A stretch of DNA of 64,000 nt, from the NCBI GenBank assembly GCA_002162685.1, contig MAAQ01000009.1, positions 1-64,000 on the forward strand, written 5' to 3'. Below, piece by piece: positions 41,480-49,839 of this stretch. The notes beneath the pieces were generated by a model. That model did no database searches, was not told where the DNA came from, and saw only the letters and a program-made list of their open reading frames with translations. A program made the position numbers and the translations under genes. The first letter of the stretch is position 1. Each line of letters begins with the position of its first letter. The stretch comes from Flavobacteriales bacterium 33_180_T64. GTDB taxonomy: Bacteria; Bacteroidota; Bacteroidia; Flavobacteriales; Flavobacteriaceae.

Positions 41480-44400
41480 ATGGGTAGTGAGTTTAAAAAC
41501 ATACAAGCAAAATTAGAACGTTTTGTCAAACGATATTATACGAATGAATTATTAAAAGGAGCCATTCTCTTTTTTGCAATTGGATTGTTATATTTTTTGT
41601 TCACGCTGTTTGTTGAGTATGTACTTTGGTTAAGTCCAAATGCTAGAACGATTTTGTTTTGGATATTTGTTTTAGTTGAACTGTCGCTTTTTACTAAATT
41701 TATAGCAATCCCTTTAGCAAAACTGTTTAAACTTCAAAAAGGCATTAATCACGAAGAGGCTTCTAAAATTATTGGCCAGCATTTCTCTGAAGTAAATGAT
41801 AAATTGTTAAATGTGTTGCAGCTTCAGCAAACACACTCAGAATCTGAATTATTAGTAGCAAGTATCGATCAAAAATCAGCCGAATTAAGCCCTATACCTT
41901 TTAAATACGCTATAAATTTTGGAACAAATACCAAGTATCTTAAATATGCAGCGATTCCAATAATTATTTTGCTCTTATCATTAATTACAGGGAAAATGAA
42001 TTGGTTTAGCGATAGTTATGAGCGCGTCGTTAATTATAAAACAGCATTCGAGCCTCCTGCTCCTTTTCAATTTTTTGTAATCAATGAGAGCTTAGATGCT
42101 ATTGAAAATAAGGATTTTAAATTACAGGTTAAAACCGCTGGTGATGTCATCCCAGAAAATGCGCAAATTCATTATAATGGTGAATCCTATTTTCTTCAAC
42201 AAAGCGCTCCTGGACAATTTGAATATGTGTTTTCTCAGCCTAAGTTAGAGATGAACTTTAATTTTACGGCGAATGATGTAACGTCTAAAAATTACACCCT
42301 AGAAGTTATTAAAGTACCTACACTTGTAAGTTTTGAAATGATTTTGGACTATCCTTCTTATACAAAGAAGACTGACGAAACACTTAAAAGCACTGGAAAC
42401 GCAACAATACCAGAAGGCACAATTGTAACTTGGAAAGTCAATACAAGAGCCACTACTCATGTGTCTTTGAATGAAAAAGATACACTTGGATTTTCAAAAA
42501 TGGAAGATGGCGTTTTTGAAGTTTCCAAACGCCTTAGTAGAGATTTTAACTATGATATAAGTACTAGTAATGACAATTTGAAAGATTATGAGAGCTTGGC
42601 ATTTTCATTAAACACAATTCGAGATGATTACCCAGAATTAAATCTCAGGGTAGAAAAGGACTCTATCGACAATCAGTCGCTTTATTTTTTAGGACAAGTA
42701 AGTGACGATTATGGATTGAGTAAATTGCAATTAGTGTATTATCCTGCCAATGAAGAGGGCAGTAAATTGTATGAGCAAATACCAGTTTCAACATCTAATT
42801 TTGATGAGTTTGTAGCAGCTTTTCCCAATCAATTAACCCTAACAGAAGGGATTAATTATGAGCTTTATTTTCAAGTTTTTGATAATGATGTAAATCATAA
42901 TTACAAAAGCACTAAAAGTCCAGTTTTCACATATAGAAAACTCACCAAAGAAGAAGAGGAAAAGAAACTACTTGAAGAACAGAATGAAACTATTCAGGAT
43001 TTAAATAATTCATTTGATAAGCTAAAGGCTCAAGATAAAGAACTTGAGAAGTTGGCCAAGATGCAGAAAGAAAAGGACGCGCTCAACTTTAATGATAAGA
43101 AAAAGTTAGAAGACTTTATTAAACGACAGAGGCAGCAGGAGGAAATGATGCAGAACTTTAATAAAAAACTTAAGGATAACCTCGAGGAATTTCAAAATGA
43201 AAACAAGGAAGAAGATGCGTTTAAGGAAGAGTTGAAAGAGCGATTAAACGATAATGAGGAACAACTCAAAAAGGATGAAAAACTTCTTGAGGAGTTAGAG
43301 AAGCTTCAAGAGAAAATACAGAAAGAAGAGCTATCGGAGAAATTAGAAGAATTAGCCAAGCAAAACAAAAATAAACAAAGAAGCTTGGAACAATTGCTGG
43401 AGTTAACAAAAAGATACTATGTCGCTAAAAAGGCAGAAAAGCTGCAAAGAGAATTGGAAGCGTTAGCAGAAGAACAAGAGGCGTTGTCTGAAGAAGAAAA
43501 TGAAAACAACACTAAGGCGAAGCAGGAAGAATTAAACAAAAAATTTGAAGACTTTCAAAAGGAATTAGAAGAGTTACAAAAAGAGAATAAGGAACTTAAA
43601 AAACCTATTGATGTGCCTCAGGACAAAGAAGAAGAGGAGGAAATTAAAAAGGAACAGCAAGAAGCAACAGAAGACCTAGAAAAGAAGGAAGAAAACGAAG
43701 AACAAGGCAACAAGCAAGAATCGAATCAAAATCAAAAGAGCGCTAAGCAAAAGCAGAAGAAAGCGGCTAAGAAAATGAAGGAGATGAGTGCTAAAATGAC
43801 ACAATCAATGATGTCTGGTGGCGGAGATCAAATTGCGGAAGACGCGGCAATGCTAAGACAAATTCTAGATAATTTGGTGCTGTTTTCGTTTGATCAAGAA
43901 GGATTAATGAAGCAGTTCAGAAGTATTGGTGTTAATCACAATGAATATGGAAAATATTTAAGAAAGCAAAGCAGTCTAAGAGAACATTTTGAACATATAG
44001 ACGATAGCTTGTTTTCACTATCACTGAGACAACCTACAATATCCGAACAAGTAAACACTAAAATTACTGATGTGTTTTATAATTTGGACAAGTCTTTAGG
44101 GCAATTATCTGAAAATCAGCTATATCAAGGTATTTCAACTCAGCAATACACAATTACCGCAACAAATGATTTGGCAAGCTTTTTGAGTGACGTATTGGAT
44201 AATATGGAGAGTCAGATGAATCCTTCACCAGGTCAGGGTAGTGGTGGTGATATGCAGTTACCAGACATTATAAAGAGCCAAGAAGAGCTTAATAAGGAGA
44301 TGGAAGAAGGCATGAAGAAAAGTCAAAAGGGCAAACCAAAAAGTGGAAAGGACGGTAAAGAAGGAGAAGAAGGCGAAGGGGAAAAGAAAGGTCAATCCGG

Positions 44401-44878
44401 TGATCCTAAGCAAGGAGAAAACGGCGCACAACAAGGAGAAGGCGAAGGGAATAGTGAAGAGATGAACGGAGAGTTATATCGTATTTACCAGCAACAGCAA
44501 CAACTCCGTCAGGCGCTTCAAGATAAATTGGGCAAAGAAGGAAGTAATGGTCAGGCTGGAGATTTATTAAAGAAAATGGAGGAAGTTGAACTCGATTTAT
44601 TGAATAAAGGGTTTACAAATCAGACCTTACAAAAAATGATGGAATTGCAGCATCAATTATTGAAGATGGAAAACGCTACGTTCATGCAAGGAGAGGATAA
44701 AAAGCGAAAATCAGAAACGAATACAAAACGCTTTAATAATGGTTCTAATAACCAGATTCCGACGGCGAGAGAATATTTTAATACGACCGAAATTTTAAAT
44801 AGACAAGCACTACCTTTGCAGCAAGTTTATAAAAAGAAAGTACAAGAGTATTTTAAAAAGAAGGATGATCAGCTTTAA
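41480..44878 (+). CDS. DUF4175-type giant membrane protein
   Basis: 1132 residues. Three membrane helices near the N-terminus (about 25-45, 52-75, 155-172), a beta-rich extracytoplasmic part (about 185-470; Ig-like strands with YPSYTKKTDETLKSTGNATIPEG), a highly charged coiled-coil (about 480-765, runs of K, E, L and Q), a helical domain with LRQILDNLVLFSFDQEGLM, then a G/K/E-rich linker (about 985-1040) and a conserved end AREYFNTTEILNRQALPLQQVY. Bacteroidota homologues are annotated DUF4175; function is unknown, likely in the envelope. The stop overlaps the ybeY start by 14 bp. Confidence 0.85.
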   Translation: MGSEFKNIQAKLERFVKRYYTNELLKGAILFFAIGLLYFLFTLFVEYVLWLSPNARTILFWIFVLVELSLFTKFIAIPLAKLFKLQKGINHEEASKIIGQHFSEVNDKLLNVLQLQQTHSESELLVASIDQKSAELSPIPFKYAINFGTNTKYLKYAAIPIIILLLSLITGKMNWFSDSYERVVNYKTAFEPPAPFQFFVINESLDAIENKDFKLQVKTAGDVIPENAQIHYNGESYFLQQSAPGQFEYVFSQPKLEMNFNFTANDVTSKNYTLEVIKVPTLVSFEMILDYPSYTKKTDETLKSTGNATIPEGTIVTWKVNTRATTHVSLNEKDTLGFSKMEDGVFEVSKRLSRDFNYDISTSNDNLKDYESLAFSLNTIRDDYPELNLRVEKDSIDNQSLYFLGQVSDDYGLSKLQLVYYPANEEGSKLYEQIPVSTSNFDEFVAAFPNQLTLTEGINYELYFQVFDNDVNHNYKSTKSPVFTYRKLTKEEEEKKLLEEQNETIQDLNNSFDKLKAQDKELEKLAKMQKEKDALNFNDKKKLEDFIKRQRQQEEMMQNFNKKLKDNLEEFQNENKEEDAFKEELKERLNDNEEQLKKDEKLLEELEKLQEKIQKEELSEKLEELAKQNKNKQRSLEQLLELTKRYYVAKKAEKLQRELEALAEEQEALSEEENENNTKAKQEELNKKFEDFQKELEELQKENKELKKPIDVPQDKEEEEEIKKEQQEATEDLEKKEENEEQGNKQESNQNQKSAKQKQKKAAKKMKEMSAKMTQSMMSGGGDQIAEDAAMLRQILDNLVLFSFDQEGLMKQFRSIGVNHNEYGKYLRKQSSLREHFEHIDDSLFSLSLRQPTISEQVNTKITDVFYNLDKSLGQLSENQLYQGISTQQYTITATNDLASFLSDVLDNMESQMNPSPGQGSGGDMQLPDIIKSQEELNKEMEEGMKKSQKGKPKSGKDGKEGEEGEGEKKGQSGDPKQGENGAQQGEGEGNSEEMNGELYRIYQQQQQLRQALQDKLGKEGSNGQAGDLLKKMEEVELDLLNKGFTNQTLQKMMELQHQLLKMENATFMQGEDKKRKSETNTKRFNNGSNNQIPTAREYFNTTEILNRQALPLQQVYKKKVQEYFKKKDDQL

Positions 44879-45275
44879 CTACGAAACAGATTTTATACTT
44901 GAGAATAAAGAACAGATAACTCAATGGATTAGTTCAGTTATATCTGAAGAGGCATTCAACGAAGGTGAAATCAATTACATTTTTTGCGACGACAATTATT
45001 TGCTCGGTATAAATCTAGAATTTCTGGACCATGACACGCTCACCGATATCATAAGTTTTGATTATACAATGGGTAAAGAGATTAACGGAGACATTTATAT
45101 TTCTGTGGAAAGAGTTCAAGAGAATGCCGAAGAATTTAAGACCGTATTTTCAAATGAATTACATCGCGTAATGGTCCATGGTGTTTTGCATTATTGTGGC
45201 TACAAGGATAAATCTGAGACCGAGGAAAAGCTCATGAGAGAGAAGGAAAATTACTATATAAATCGCCTTTCATAA
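44865..45275 (+). CDS. ybeY: Endoribonuclease YbeY (rRNA maturation)
   Basis: 136 residues. YbeY is a zinc endoribonuclease for 16S 3' maturation and ribosome quality control. The conserved core is present: NLEFLDHDTLTDIISFDY (about 50-67) and the motif HGVLHYCGYKDK (105-116). Canonical H-G-x-L-H-L-x-G-Y-D-H has three histidine ligands; here His105 and His109 remain but the third position (115) is Asp. I recall GYKDK as usual in Bacteroidota, so it is probably functional. The start overlaps the DUF4175 gene, implying coupled translation. Confidence 0.92.
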   Translation: MISFNYETDFILENKEQITQWISSVISEEAFNEGEINYIFCDDNYLLGINLEFLDHDTLTDIISFDYTMGKEINGDIYISVERVQENAEEFKTVFSNELHRVMVHGVLHYCGYKDKSETEEKLMREKENYYINRLS

Positions 45276-45292
45276 TATTCAGGAAATCAACG

Positions 45293-45300
45293 TATATTTG
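45293..45300 (+). promoter_or_regulatory. -7 promoter element of mnmG
   Basis: TATATTTG followed by C, an exact TAnnTTTG match. It is 57 nt upstream of the mnmG ATG, with a parS site lying between the two in the leader. Confidence 0.65.
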
Positions 45301-45327
45301 CAAATCCAAAATTAAGTAAAATTCAAA

Positions 45328-45343
45328 TGTTTCACGTGGAACA
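45328..45343. promoter_or_regulatory. parS site 1 (ParB-binding centromere)
   Basis: TGTTTCACGTGGAACA; its reverse complement, TGTTCCACGTGAAACA, equals the B. subtilis parS consensus exactly. It is 15 bp upstream of mnmG. An identical 16-mer follows the gene at 47239. ParB loads at such sites to organise and segregate the origin region. parA and parB are not in the window. Confidence 0.9.
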
Positions 45344-45357
45344 ATAGTCTAATAAAA

Positions 45358-47229
45358 ATGTTTAACGAAGTATACGATGTAATAGTAGTTGGAGCAGGAC
45401 ACGCTGGAAGCGAGGCCGCAGCTGCTGCCGCAAACATGGGTAGCAAAACTCTGCTTATTACAATGAGTTTGCAAAATATTGCACAAATGTCGTGTAACCC
45501 AGCTATGGGTGGAATTGCGAAGGGTCAAATTGTTAGAGAAATTGATGCACTTGGAGGCTATAGCGGTATTGTTAGTGATACATCGGCTATTCAATTTAAA
45601 ATGTTGAACAAATCTAAGGGACCTGCTATGTGGAGCCCTAGAGTTCAAAGTGACAGAATGCGTTTCGCTGAAGATTGGAGATTGCTACTTGAACAGACTG
45701 AAAATCTTGATTTTTATCAGGAGATGGTATCAGGATTAATAGTCGAGAACCATAAAGTTGTTGGTGTGAAAACGTCTTTAGGAATTGAAGTAAAAGCAAA
45801 GACTGTTATCCTTACAAACGGAACCTTCTTAAATGGTTTGATTCATATTGGGGACAAGAACTTTGGCGGCGGAAGAGCAGGTGAAGGTGCGGCAACAGGT
45901 ATAACAGAACAATTAGTTAGTCTTGGGTTTGAATCTGGAAGAATGAAAACTGGAACTCCACCAAGAGTTGATGGACGTTCTTTGGATTACTCTAAAATGA
46001 TTGTCCAGCCTGGTGATGCAGTACCAGAGAAGTTTTCTTATTCTGATATTACCCAGCCACTAAAAAAGCAACGTGATTGTCATATGACTTACACGAGCCC
46101 TGAAGTTCATAATCTATTACGCGAGGGTTTTGATAGGTCACCAATGTTTAATGGAAGAATACAGAGTACAGGACCAAGGTATTGTCCGTCTATAGAAGAT
46201 AAAATCAATCGATTTGCCGATAAGGATCGTCATCAACTTTTCGTAGAACCTGAAGGTTGGAATACTGTTGAAGTCTATGTCAATGGGTTTTCAACTTCAT
46301 TACCGGAGGATGTCCAATTTAAAGCACTGCGATCTGTTGTGGGATTTGAAGGAGTGAAATTTTTCAGACCAGGATATGCTATAGAATATGACTATTTCCC
46401 ACCAACGCAATTGAAACACACATTAGAGACTAAGCTCGTTGAAGGATTGTATTTTGCTGGACAGATTAATGGCACTACAGGATACGAGGAGGCAGCTTCT
46501 CAAGGATTGATGGCCGGAATTAATGCGGCATTAAAAATTCAAGAGAAGGATGAATTTATACTTAAAAGGAGTGAAGCATATATTGGTGTTTTGGTTGATG
46601 ATTTAATCACAAAAGGAACAGAAGAGCCGTATCGAATGTTTACATCTAGAGCTGAATACAGAACACTGTTACGACAAGATAACGCCGACTTCAGGTTGAC
46701 GCCAAAAGGTTTTGATTTGGGTCTTGCTAGTGAAAAGCGATTGCGTCGCATGGAAGACAAACAAAAACAATCAGACGGTTTCGTTCAGTTTTTTAGGAAA
46801 ACAAGTGTTACTCCAGAGGTAGCGAATCCTGTGTTACAAGCAAAAGATTCTGCGCCTGTAAGGCAATCGGATAAAATGTTTAAGTTGTTTTCTAGACCGA
46901 ATATTACAATTGATGATATGCGTAGTTTTGAAGCAGTCGAAAAGTATGTCCAAGAGCATAGTTTGGATAGGGAAGTGATTGAGCAATCTGAAATACAGAT
47001 AAAATATGCTGGTTATATCGAGAAGGAAAAGAACAATGCGGATAAACTCAATAGATTGGAGGACGTAAAAATCCCTAAAGAGTTTGATTATTCAAAACTA
47101 AAATCGATGAGTTATGAAGCTATTGAAAAGCTAAGCAAAATACGCCCTGTTACGATCTCTCAAGCATCACGAGTTTCAGGCGTTTCTCCTAGTGATATTT
47201 CAGTGCTTTTGGTTTTTTTAGGAAGATAA
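45358..47229 (+). CDS. mnmG: tRNA U34 carboxymethylaminomethyl synthase, FAD subunit
   Basis: 623 residues, full length. With MnmE it modifies the wobble uridine (cmnm5U34) of several tRNAs. The FAD-binding start VIVVGAGHAGSEAAAAAANMG (about 8-28) is intact, as are SCNPAMGGIAKGQIVREIDALGG, RMKTGTPPRVDGRSLDYS and the C-terminal helical MnmE-binding domain ending SQASRVSGVSPSDISVLLVFL. In many bacteria mnmG (gidA) is an origin-proximal gene; here it is flanked on both sides by identical parS sites, which supports an origin-proximal position. Confidence 0.97.
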   Translation: MFNEVYDVIVVGAGHAGSEAAAAAANMGSKTLLITMSLQNIAQMSCNPAMGGIAKGQIVREIDALGGYSGIVSDTSAIQFKMLNKSKGPAMWSPRVQSDRMRFAEDWRLLLEQTENLDFYQEMVSGLIVENHKVVGVKTSLGIEVKAKTVILTNGTFLNGLIHIGDKNFGGGRAGEGAATGITEQLVSLGFESGRMKTGTPPRVDGRSLDYSKMIVQPGDAVPEKFSYSDITQPLKKQRDCHMTYTSPEVHNLLREGFDRSPMFNGRIQSTGPRYCPSIEDKINRFADKDRHQLFVEPEGWNTVEVYVNGFSTSLPEDVQFKALRSVVGFEGVKFFRPGYAIEYDYFPPTQLKHTLETKLVEGLYFAGQINGTTGYEEAASQGLMAGINAALKIQEKDEFILKRSEAYIGVLVDDLITKGTEEPYRMFTSRAEYRTLLRQDNADFRLTPKGFDLGLASEKRLRRMEDKQKQSDGFVQFFRKTSVTPEVANPVLQAKDSAPVRQSDKMFKLFSRPNITIDDMRSFEAVEKYVQEHSLDREVIEQSEIQIKYAGYIEKEKNNADKLNRLEDVKIPKEFDYSKLKSMSYEAIEKLSKIRPVTISQASRVSGVSPSDISVLLVFLGR

Positions 47230-47238
47230 ATATCGCAA

Positions 47239-47254
47239 TGTTTCACGTGGAACA
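47239..47254. promoter_or_regulatory. parS site 2 (ParB-binding centromere)
   Basis: TGTTTCACGTGGAACA, identical to site 1 and in the same orientation, 10 bp after the mnmG stop and 33 bp before the methyltransferase gene. The pair is 1911 bp apart. Confidence 0.9.
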
Positions 47255-47286
47255 TAAATTAAATTCTTGAATTGTAGTCATTTTAA

Positions 47287-48138
47287 ATGAAGGAAAAGAC
47301 AATTTATTTAGACTTAAAAGATTATTCTGTTTCAGGAGAAGAGTTTCAATTACTTTACAATAAGGAGCTGGATATGTTGGAGACTCATCCACGACCTTCG
47401 CTGGAAAAACTACCTGATTATTACAAAAGTGAAAACTATATTTCGCATACTAATTCCAAACGTAATGTATTTGAAAAAGTATATCATTTGGTAAAGTCCT
47501 ATGCGCTTAATCGGAAGCTGAAATTAATAAACTCACTAGTAAACTCACAAGGAAATCTTCTGGATGTAGGTTGTGGGACTGGCGATTTTTTAGAGATTGC
47601 GAAAGATAATGGTTGGCAGGTTTCCGGGATAGAGCCCAATGAAGATGCAAGAAATAGTGCCAATCAAAAAACTGAGCAATCTGTATTTAAGCCTGAAGAG
47701 CTTCATAGATTGGAGCCGAATAGTTTTGATGTAATTAGCTTGTGGCATGTGTTAGAACATTTGCCAAAATTGGAAGAGCATATTTCAGTATTTAAAAAAT
47801 TACTAAAACCCGATGGGAGGTTAATTATTGCAGTACCGAATTTTAAAAGTTATGATGCAAATTGGTACCAACATTTTTGGGCTGCTTATGATGTGCCAAG
47901 ACACTTATGGCATTTTTCAAAAACTTCAATTTCAAAACTCATTTTGAAAAATGAAATGCGTGTTGAAAAACACCTTCCAATGAAATTCGATTCCTATTAT
48001 GTGAGTTTACTTTCCGAAAAGTATAAAACCGGTCGCATGAAATTCTTTAGTGGATTTTGGATTGGTTGGAGATCAAACAGAAAGGCAAAATACACTGGCG
48101 AGTACTCTTCATTAATTTATGTGATAAAAAACGACTAA
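47287..48138 (+). CDS. Class I SAM-dependent methyltransferase
   Basis: 283 residues. The Rossmann-type core lies at about 95-215: GNLLDVGCGTGDFLEIAKDNG (SAM loop), VSGIEPNEDARN (acidic residue for ribose), FDVISLWHVLEHLPKLEEHI, LKPDGRLIIAVPNF. The N-terminal part (about 1-90) contains HPRPSLEKLPDYYKSENYISH. This pattern is common in Bacteroidota methyltransferases of unknown substrate; small-molecule, glycan or lipid targets are possible. It lies just after parS site 2 and may be in the mnmG transcript. Confidence 0.87.
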   Translation: MKEKTIYLDLKDYSVSGEEFQLLYNKELDMLETHPRPSLEKLPDYYKSENYISHTNSKRNVFEKVYHLVKSYALNRKLKLINSLVNSQGNLLDVGCGTGDFLEIAKDNGWQVSGIEPNEDARNSANQKTEQSVFKPEELHRLEPNSFDVISLWHVLEHLPKLEEHISVFKKLLKPDGRLIIAVPNFKSYDANWYQHFWAAYDVPRHLWHFSKTSISKLILKNEMRVEKHLPMKFDSYYVSLLSEKYKTGRMKFFSGFWIGWRSNRKAKYTGEYSSLIYVIKND

Positions 48139-48323
48139 AACTCAATTTTAAAGGCTCAGGTTATTGTTGTGCTCTCTAAACGAATAATTGCATGCGATAA
48201 TTGGGAAACATCCTTAAAACGCTTTAAAACGCGGTATTTGTTATTGAAACTGTTTATAATTAAATTAAATACGATTAATTATTACTATGATAAATAATTT
48301 CTATGAAAAGTCTGCAACTTTCA

Positions 48324-48331
48324 TACATTTG
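48324..48331 (+). promoter_or_regulatory. -7 promoter element of the OmpH-like gene
   Basis: TACATTTG followed by C, an exact TAnnTTTG match, 19 nt before the ATG at 48351. It argues against the in-frame ATG at 48303, which lies upstream of it. The rest of the gap 48139-48323 shows nothing else. Confidence 0.7.
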
Positions 48332-48350
48332 CAAAAATAAATTATACAAA

Positions 48351-48866
48351 ATGAAAAGAGGTTTAATACTGTTTGCTGTTTTAGCAATTTTGGTTTCTTG
48401 TCAAGAACAAATAAAGACAGGTTACGTTGATAATGGTAAAATGATAAATGATTACCAAAAAAAGAAAGATATTGAAATTAAGTTTCAAACTAAAATCGAT
48501 GCATTTAATAAAAAAGCAGATAGTGTTGGAAGAGCTTTTCAGGTAGAAGCACAAGAATTTCAATTGAAGGCTTCTAAACTATCGCAAAAAAATGCCCAAG
48601 AACAATATCAAATTTTGGGTCAGAAACAACAAATGCTCCAGCAAAACTTACAATTTGAAGAGCAACAAATTCAGAAAGAAAGTCAGACACAAATAGATTC
48701 ATTAATAAAGGACGTTAGAGGCTTTGTTAAGAATTATGGTGAGAGGAATGGATATACATATATTCTTGGAAGCAATGATGCTGGAAGTGTAATGTATGGC
48801 GCAAAGGAAAATGATTTAACTCAAGAATTACTCGAAGCATTAAACGCAGAGTATACGAAAGAATAG
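48351..48866 (+). CDS. OmpH/Skp-like lipoprotein
   Basis: 171 residues from the ATG at 48351, which gives a clean lipoprotein signal (LILFAVLAILVSC, Cys18); the ATG at 48303 precedes the promoter. The body is the OmpH pattern: GYVDNGKMINDYQKKKDIE, a long Q/K-rich coiled-coil (about 45-125), and GYTYILGSNDAGSVMYGAKENDLT at the end. Skp-type chaperones hold unfolded outer-membrane proteins; this lipid-anchored form is common in Bacteroidota and its role is inferred. A terminator shared with the convergent kinase gene follows. Confidence 0.88.
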   Translation: MKRGLILFAVLAILVSCQEQIKTGYVDNGKMINDYQKKKDIEIKFQTKIDAFNKKADSVGRAFQVEAQEFQLKASKLSQKNAQEQYQILGQKQQMLQQNLQFEEQQIQKESQTQIDSLIKDVRGFVKNYGERNGYTYILGSNDAGSVMYGAKENDLTQELLEALNAEYTKE

Positions 48867-48889
48867 TCTAAATCTTAATAAAATGAATT

Positions 48890-48920
48890 AAGCACTAGAC
48901 TAAAATCTAGTGCTTTTTTT
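48890..48920. terminator. Terminator after the OmpH-like gene
   Basis: AAGCACTAGA (48890-48899) pairs perfectly with TCTAGTGCTT (48906-48915) around CTAAAA, followed by a run of T. The stop of the convergent lipid kinase gene overlaps its right end. Confidence 0.88.
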
Positions 48921-49839
48921 AGCCGTAAAAAGAAAAGCCTTTTTTAATAATAGAAACCTTGAAATTTCCTGTTCCAATTAATTCTCCATCTGCCTGAATA
49001 AATTGATGCTTTTCACTAGCGACCTTTACGTCAATCTCAGTTGTTTTATAAGAATCTATTTTAGGATGATTTACAATAGATCCATTAAACAATTTGGAAA
49101 CGTTCGTAATAATATCAACTTTATTTAAATCTTTCGCGATACTAACATCAAATAATCCATCGAAAGGATTTGGCGATTTAGTAAGTTGCATACCGCCACC
49201 CGAATAATTACAGAGGCCAACTAGAATCATTAAAGTTTTAGTTTTAATCACTTCAGAGTTTATAGCCATTTCGGAGTTGAAATTTTTAAAATAAAACAAA
49301 CCCATAAGCGTTCCAAAAAGATAAGCCATTGCGCCAATACTTTTATACTTTCCAACCTTACTCACAACATATCCATCAAATCCGATTCCTGCAAGATTCA
49401 TAAAAAATACAGGAGGAATTTGATTATTAGAAAGCGTTATTTTACCAACATCTTGAATTTTGATAGTTCCACGTTTAATAATTTCAATTGCACGCACAAT
49501 GTTGTTTGGTATGTGATGTGTTTTTACCCAATCATTTCCAGTTCCAATTGGTATTACACCAACATTAATTTCAGAAGTAGGCACTATGCTTTGAGACATA
49601 ATACCATTAATTATATTGTGTAATGTACCATCACCACCCACACATATAATTTTTTTAAACCCTTGATTTATAACATTTTGAACAAGATTCACACTGTGCT
49701 TCGCATATTCAGTAAAAGCATATTCAAATGTGAAGTCATTAGCAGCTAAGAGAGATTCAATTTGAGCCCATTTTTTCTTACAAGAACCATTTCCAGAAGT
49801 TGGATTAATAATAACAAACCAATGTTTTAGAGAGGTCAT
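48919..49839 (-). CDS. Diacylglycerol-kinase-family lipid kinase (YegS/BmrU-like)
   Basis: 306 residues, typical. The catalytic N-terminal domain carries FVIINPTSGNGSCKKKW (about 7-24) and the nucleotide-binding VGGDGTLHNIINGIM (about 62-76), followed by GVIPIGTGNDW. The C-terminal beta-sandwich has FFMNLAGIGFDGYVV and IQADGELIGTGNFKV. The family phosphorylates diacylglycerol or similar lipids; the exact substrate is not known. It starts 4 bp inside the holB gene's 3' end, so the two are co-transcribed from the holB promoter. Confidence 0.9.
   Translation of the reverse strand: MTSLKHWFVIINPTSGNGSCKKKWAQIESLLAANDFTFEYAFTEYAKHSVNLVQNVINQGFKKIICVGGDGTLHNIINGIMSQSIVPTSEINVGVIPIGTGNDWVKTHHIPNNIVRAIEIIKRGTIKIQDVGKITLSNNQIPPVFFMNLAGIGFDGYVVSKVGKYKSIGAMAYLFGTLMGLFYFKNFNSEMAINSEVIKTKTLMILVGLCNYSGGGMQLTKSPNPFDGLFDVSIAKDLNKVDIITNVSKLFNGSIVNHPKIDSYKTTEIDVKVASEKHQFIQADGELIGTGNFKVSIIKKGFSFYG

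Noticed and set aside
48303-48350. Longer N-terminus for the OmpH-like lipoprotein
   Set aside because: The -7 promoter element lies inside the extension, and the lipoprotein signal begins exactly at the ATG at 48351.
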